Shown: one piece after another, positions 4,627-6,431 of the stretch
Layout: each line of letters begins with the position of its first letter
How positions within the stretch are numbered: position 1 is the stretch's first letter
Assembly (NCBI GenBank): GCA_900557475.1
Contig: USTA01000051.1
Coordinates: forward strand, 1-6,431
Length of the DNA stretch: 6,431 nt
Origin: an uncultured Clostridium sp.
Lineage (GTDB): Bacteria; Bacillota; Clostridia; TANB77; CAG-508
Direction: 5' to 3'
Made by a program: the position numbers and the translations under genes
Notes under the pieces: model-generated
Seen by the model: the letters and a program-made list of their open reading frames with translations, nothing else
The model's database searches: none
What the model was told of the DNA's origin: nothing

Positions 4627-6168
4627 ATGCAAATTGCAATTTATATCACTATTTTTCTAGTCTCAGCGATAATATTTACATTAGTAGGATATATGGCAAG
4701 AAAAAAGATAGCAGAGTCAAAAATTCAAAGTGCAGAATATGAAGCAAATAGAATTTTGGAAAATGCAAAAAAAGAAGCAGAAAATGCGAGAAAAGAAGAA
4801 ATTGTTAAGGCAAAAGAGCAAATAATTAACAGTAGAAACGAACTCGAAGAAGAGATTAGGGAAAGAAGAAGTGATATCCAGTTACAAGAAAAAAGACTAG
4901 TTCAAAAGGAAGAAAATTTAGAAAAGAAAATTTATTCTGCTGAACAAAGACAAAAACAATTGGACAAACGTGAAAGTGAAATTGAAGAAGAAAAAAATGC
5001 AGTACAGAAACTTAAAGATTCAGAATTAGATGAATTAGAAAGAATTGCAAGATTATCAATTGATGAGGCTAAAACACAATTATTAGCACAGGTTGATGAT
5101 AAATTAATTTCAGAAAAAGTAGAAAGAATTAAAGCTATGGAAGATGAAATTAAAGAAAAGTCAGAGAATACAGCTAAAAATGTAATAACTTATGCAATTC
5201 AAAAATGTGCAGCAGACCATACTTCAGAATCAACTGTATCAATAGTTGCTCTTCCAAATGATGATATGAAAGGAAGGATTATTGGTAGAGAAGGAAGAAA
5301 TATTAAAGCTCTAGAAACTCTTACAGGAGTAGATTTTATAATCGACGATACTCCAGAAGCAGTAGTAATATCAGGGTTTGATCCATTAAGAAGAGAAGTA
5401 GCAAGAATTGCACTCGAAAAATTAATTGATGATGGAAGAATTCATCCAGCAAAAATAGAAGAGATGGTTGAAAAGGCAAAAGAAGAAGTAGCTAAAACTA
5501 TAAAAGAAGAAGGAGAAAGAGCAGTCATGGAAACAGGAGTCTTAAATCTTCATCCAGATATAATTAAACTCCTTGGAAAATTAAAATATAGGACAAGCTA
5601 TGGGCAAAATGTATTGAACCATTCAATAGAAGTTTCAAATTTAGCCAGAATTATGGCAGATGAATTAGGTTTAGATACTAAACTTGCAAGAAGAGCAGGA
5701 TTACTACATGATATTGGAAAAGCATTAGACCATGATATGGAAGGTACTCATGTTGAAATTGGAGTAGAAGTTCTAAAGAAATATAAAGAAGATTTTAGAA
5801 TTATAAATGCAGTAGAAGCACATCATGGAGATGTAGAGCCTCAAACACCAGAAGCCTACTTAGTACAAGCAGCTGATGCAATTTCAGCATCAAGGCCAGG
5901 TGCAAGAAGAGAAACTTTAGATGCATATATTAAAAGATTAGAACAATTAGAATCAATCGCAGATTCTTTTGATGGAGTTGACAAATCATATGCAATTCAA
6001 GCAGGTAGAGAAGTTAGAATAATAGTAAAACCTGAAAAAATTTCAGATGACGAAATGACAATTATGGCTAGAAAAATTGCAGAAAGAGTGGAAAATGAAA
6101 TGGAATATCCAGGTCAAATAAAAATAAACATGATTAGAGAGAGACGCGTCGTAGATTTTGCAAAATAA
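4627..6168 (+). CDS. rny: ribonuclease Y (membrane-anchored endoribonuclease)
   Basis: RNase Y starts mRNA decay in many Firmicutes by endonucleolytic cleavage, acting at the inner face of the membrane. I place the start at ATG 4627 (513 residues). A GTG at 4618 is in frame, but it is part of the AGAGGTG ribosome binding site (4614-4620) that lies six bases before the ATG. Domain order is typical: an N-terminal membrane helix (about residues 2-24), and a long Glu/Lys/Arg-rich coiled coil (about 28-180). A KH domain follows, with [20 protein letters not shown] (216-235) and the conserved [20 protein letters not shown]. The HD domain has His332, His361-Asp362 ([17 protein letters not shown]), AHHGD (His399/His400) and Asp417 in [13 protein letters not shown]. 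The C-terminus ends [14 protein letters not shown], the usual ending. Length is close to the Bacillus protein (about 520). The gene has its own promoter and terminator, and ymdB follows as in other Firmicutes. No key residue appears missing. Confidence 0.96.
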   Translation: MQIAIYITIFLVSAIIFTLVGYMARKKIAESKIQSAEYEANRILENAKKEAENARKEEIVKAKEQIINSRNELEEEIRERRSDIQLQEKRLVQKEENLEKKIYSAEQRQKQLDKRESEIEEEKNAVQKLKDSELDELERIARLSIDEAKTQLLAQVDDKLISEKVERIKAMEDEIKEKSENTAKNVITYAIQKCAADHTSESTVSIVALPNDDMKGRIIGREGRNIKALETLTGVDFIIDDTPEAVVISGFDPLRREVARIALEKLIDDGRIHPAKIEEMVEKAKEEVAKTIKEEGERAVMETGVLNLHPDIIKLLGKLKYRTSYGQNVLNHSIEVSNLARIMADELGLDTKLARRAGLLHDIGKALDHDMEGTHVEIGVEVLKKYKEDFRIINAVEAHHGDVEPQTPEAYLVQAADAISASRPGARRETLDAYIKRLEQLESIADSFDGVDKSYAIQAGREVRIIVKPEKISDDEMTIMARKIAERVENEMEYPGQIKINMIRERRVVDFAK

Positions 6169-6183
6169 AGCCTAAATACTAAG

Positions 6184-6227
6184 AAAGTACCAAATTAAGT
6201 TTTTAATTTAATATTGGTACTTTTTTT
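6184..6227 (+). terminator. intrinsic terminator of rny
   Basis: AAAGTACCAA (6184-6193) pairs perfectly with TTGGTACTTT (6214-6223). The stem can extend inward by ATTAA/TTAAT with one bulged A. A T-run at 6221-6227 follows. It begins 15 bases after the rny stop. Confidence 0.88.
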
Positions 6228-6280
6228 GTATAAAAAAATAGCTTTTAAATGTAAGAAATTTAATTATTTTTTGATTAGAT

Positions 6281-6309
6281 TTAACTTAACTTTTTTATAA
6301 ATTTATGAT
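6281..6309 (+). promoter_or_regulatory. candidate sigma-A promoter of ymdB
   Basis: TTAACT (6281-6286, 4/6) and TATGAT (6304-6309, 5/6) have a 17-base spacer and lie between the rny terminator and the ymdB start. This suggests ymdB can be transcribed apart from rny. The region is very AT-rich, so the -35 call is moderate. Confidence 0.5.
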
Positions 6310-6348
6310 ACAATAAAGCAAAAGAAATTATACAAGGAGGAAATAATT

Positions 6349-6431
6349 TTGAAAATTTTAGCCATAGGCGATTTAGTTGGAGAAAATGGAGTTGAAAAGC
6401 TAAAAAAGAATTTAAATAATTTGCAAGAAGC
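6349..6431 (+). CDS. ymdB: YmdB/TIGR00282 family metallophosphoesterase, N-terminal fragment
   Basis: An open frame starts with TTG at 6349 and runs off the right edge, giving 27 complete residues: KILAIGDLVGENGVEKLKKN then LNNLQEA after the initiator. KIL-IGD-VG is the N-terminal signature of the YmdB/TIGR00282 calcineurin-like phosphoesterases; the Asp of GD is the first metal ligand. Family members in Bacillus hydrolyse 2',3'-cyclic nucleotides (and cAMP) and influence the switch between motility and biofilm. The TTG start is supported by a strong AAGGAGG (6334-6340) eight bases upstream and by the absence of a nearby ATG. Placement right after rny matches the usual Firmicutes order, which strengthens the assignment despite the short sequence. 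Confidence 0.85.
   Translation, partial: MKILAIGDLVGENGVEKLKKNLNNLQE

Overview
The window is AT-rich bacterial DNA with almost all genes on the + strand. Typical features are AGGAGG-type ribosome binding sites, AGA/AAA/TTA-dominated codons, sigma-A-like promoters and intrinsic terminators. From about position 191 onward it looks like a low-GC Gram-positive, most likely a Clostridia-type anaerobe. The gene content (SpoIIM, endonuclease Q, XerD, RNase Y, YmdB, TmcAL) fits a Firmicute with a sporulation ancestry. I cannot name a genus.

Left edge (1-205): the first 181 bases encode the C-terminus of a YggS/YlmE PLP-homeostasis protein. Its base composition is different (about 33% GC against roughly 17-28% in the next few hundred bases) and it uses codons such as CGT and GCG. 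It is followed at once by the last ~146 residues of TmcAL, joined at the sequence that encodes MSLKE. In streptococci and relatives yggS is normally followed by sepF, whose product also begins MSLK. The join therefore looks like a chimera (assembly or recombination) at a short shared sequence, and not like a native gene pair.

Region 632-3482: a strong sigma-A-type promoter (TTGAAA-17-TATAAT) drives four tightly spaced genes. These are a degenerate HD-GYP-like protein, a 93-residue protein I do not recognise, endonuclease Q (PHP domain + zinc ribbon + helix-hairpin-helix), and the membrane protein SpoIIM. A long AT-rich inverted repeat straddles the spoIIM stop codon.

Region 3483-4517: xerD, a tyrosine recombinase with a weak candidate promoter and an 18-bp palindrome upstream, closed by a clear intrinsic terminator. 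The recombinase has the Arg-II/His/Tyr residues but carries Lys at the usual Arg-I position. EndoQ-like gene, spoIIM and xerD also lie near one another in Bacillus subtilis, so this is a reduced version of a known neighbourhood.

Region 4518-6431: rny (RNase Y) has its own promoter (TTGACA-17-TAAAAT), a leader with a motif resembling the boxA element of Firmicutes rRNA operons, and an intrinsic terminator. A further promoter then serves ymdB, which runs off the right edge. RNase Y and YmdB are usual neighbours in Firmicutes.

Functionally most of this is chromosome maintenance and RNA turnover: DNA repair (EndoQ), chromosome dimer resolution (XerD), mRNA decay (RNase Y) and cyclic-nucleotide/phosphodiesterase signalling (YmdB). 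I see no CRISPR array, transposon or obvious defence system. The points most worth checking are the chimeric left junction, the unusual XerD active site, the boxA-like leader of rny, and the unrecognised protein paired with a degenerate HD-GYP protein upstream of EndoQ.
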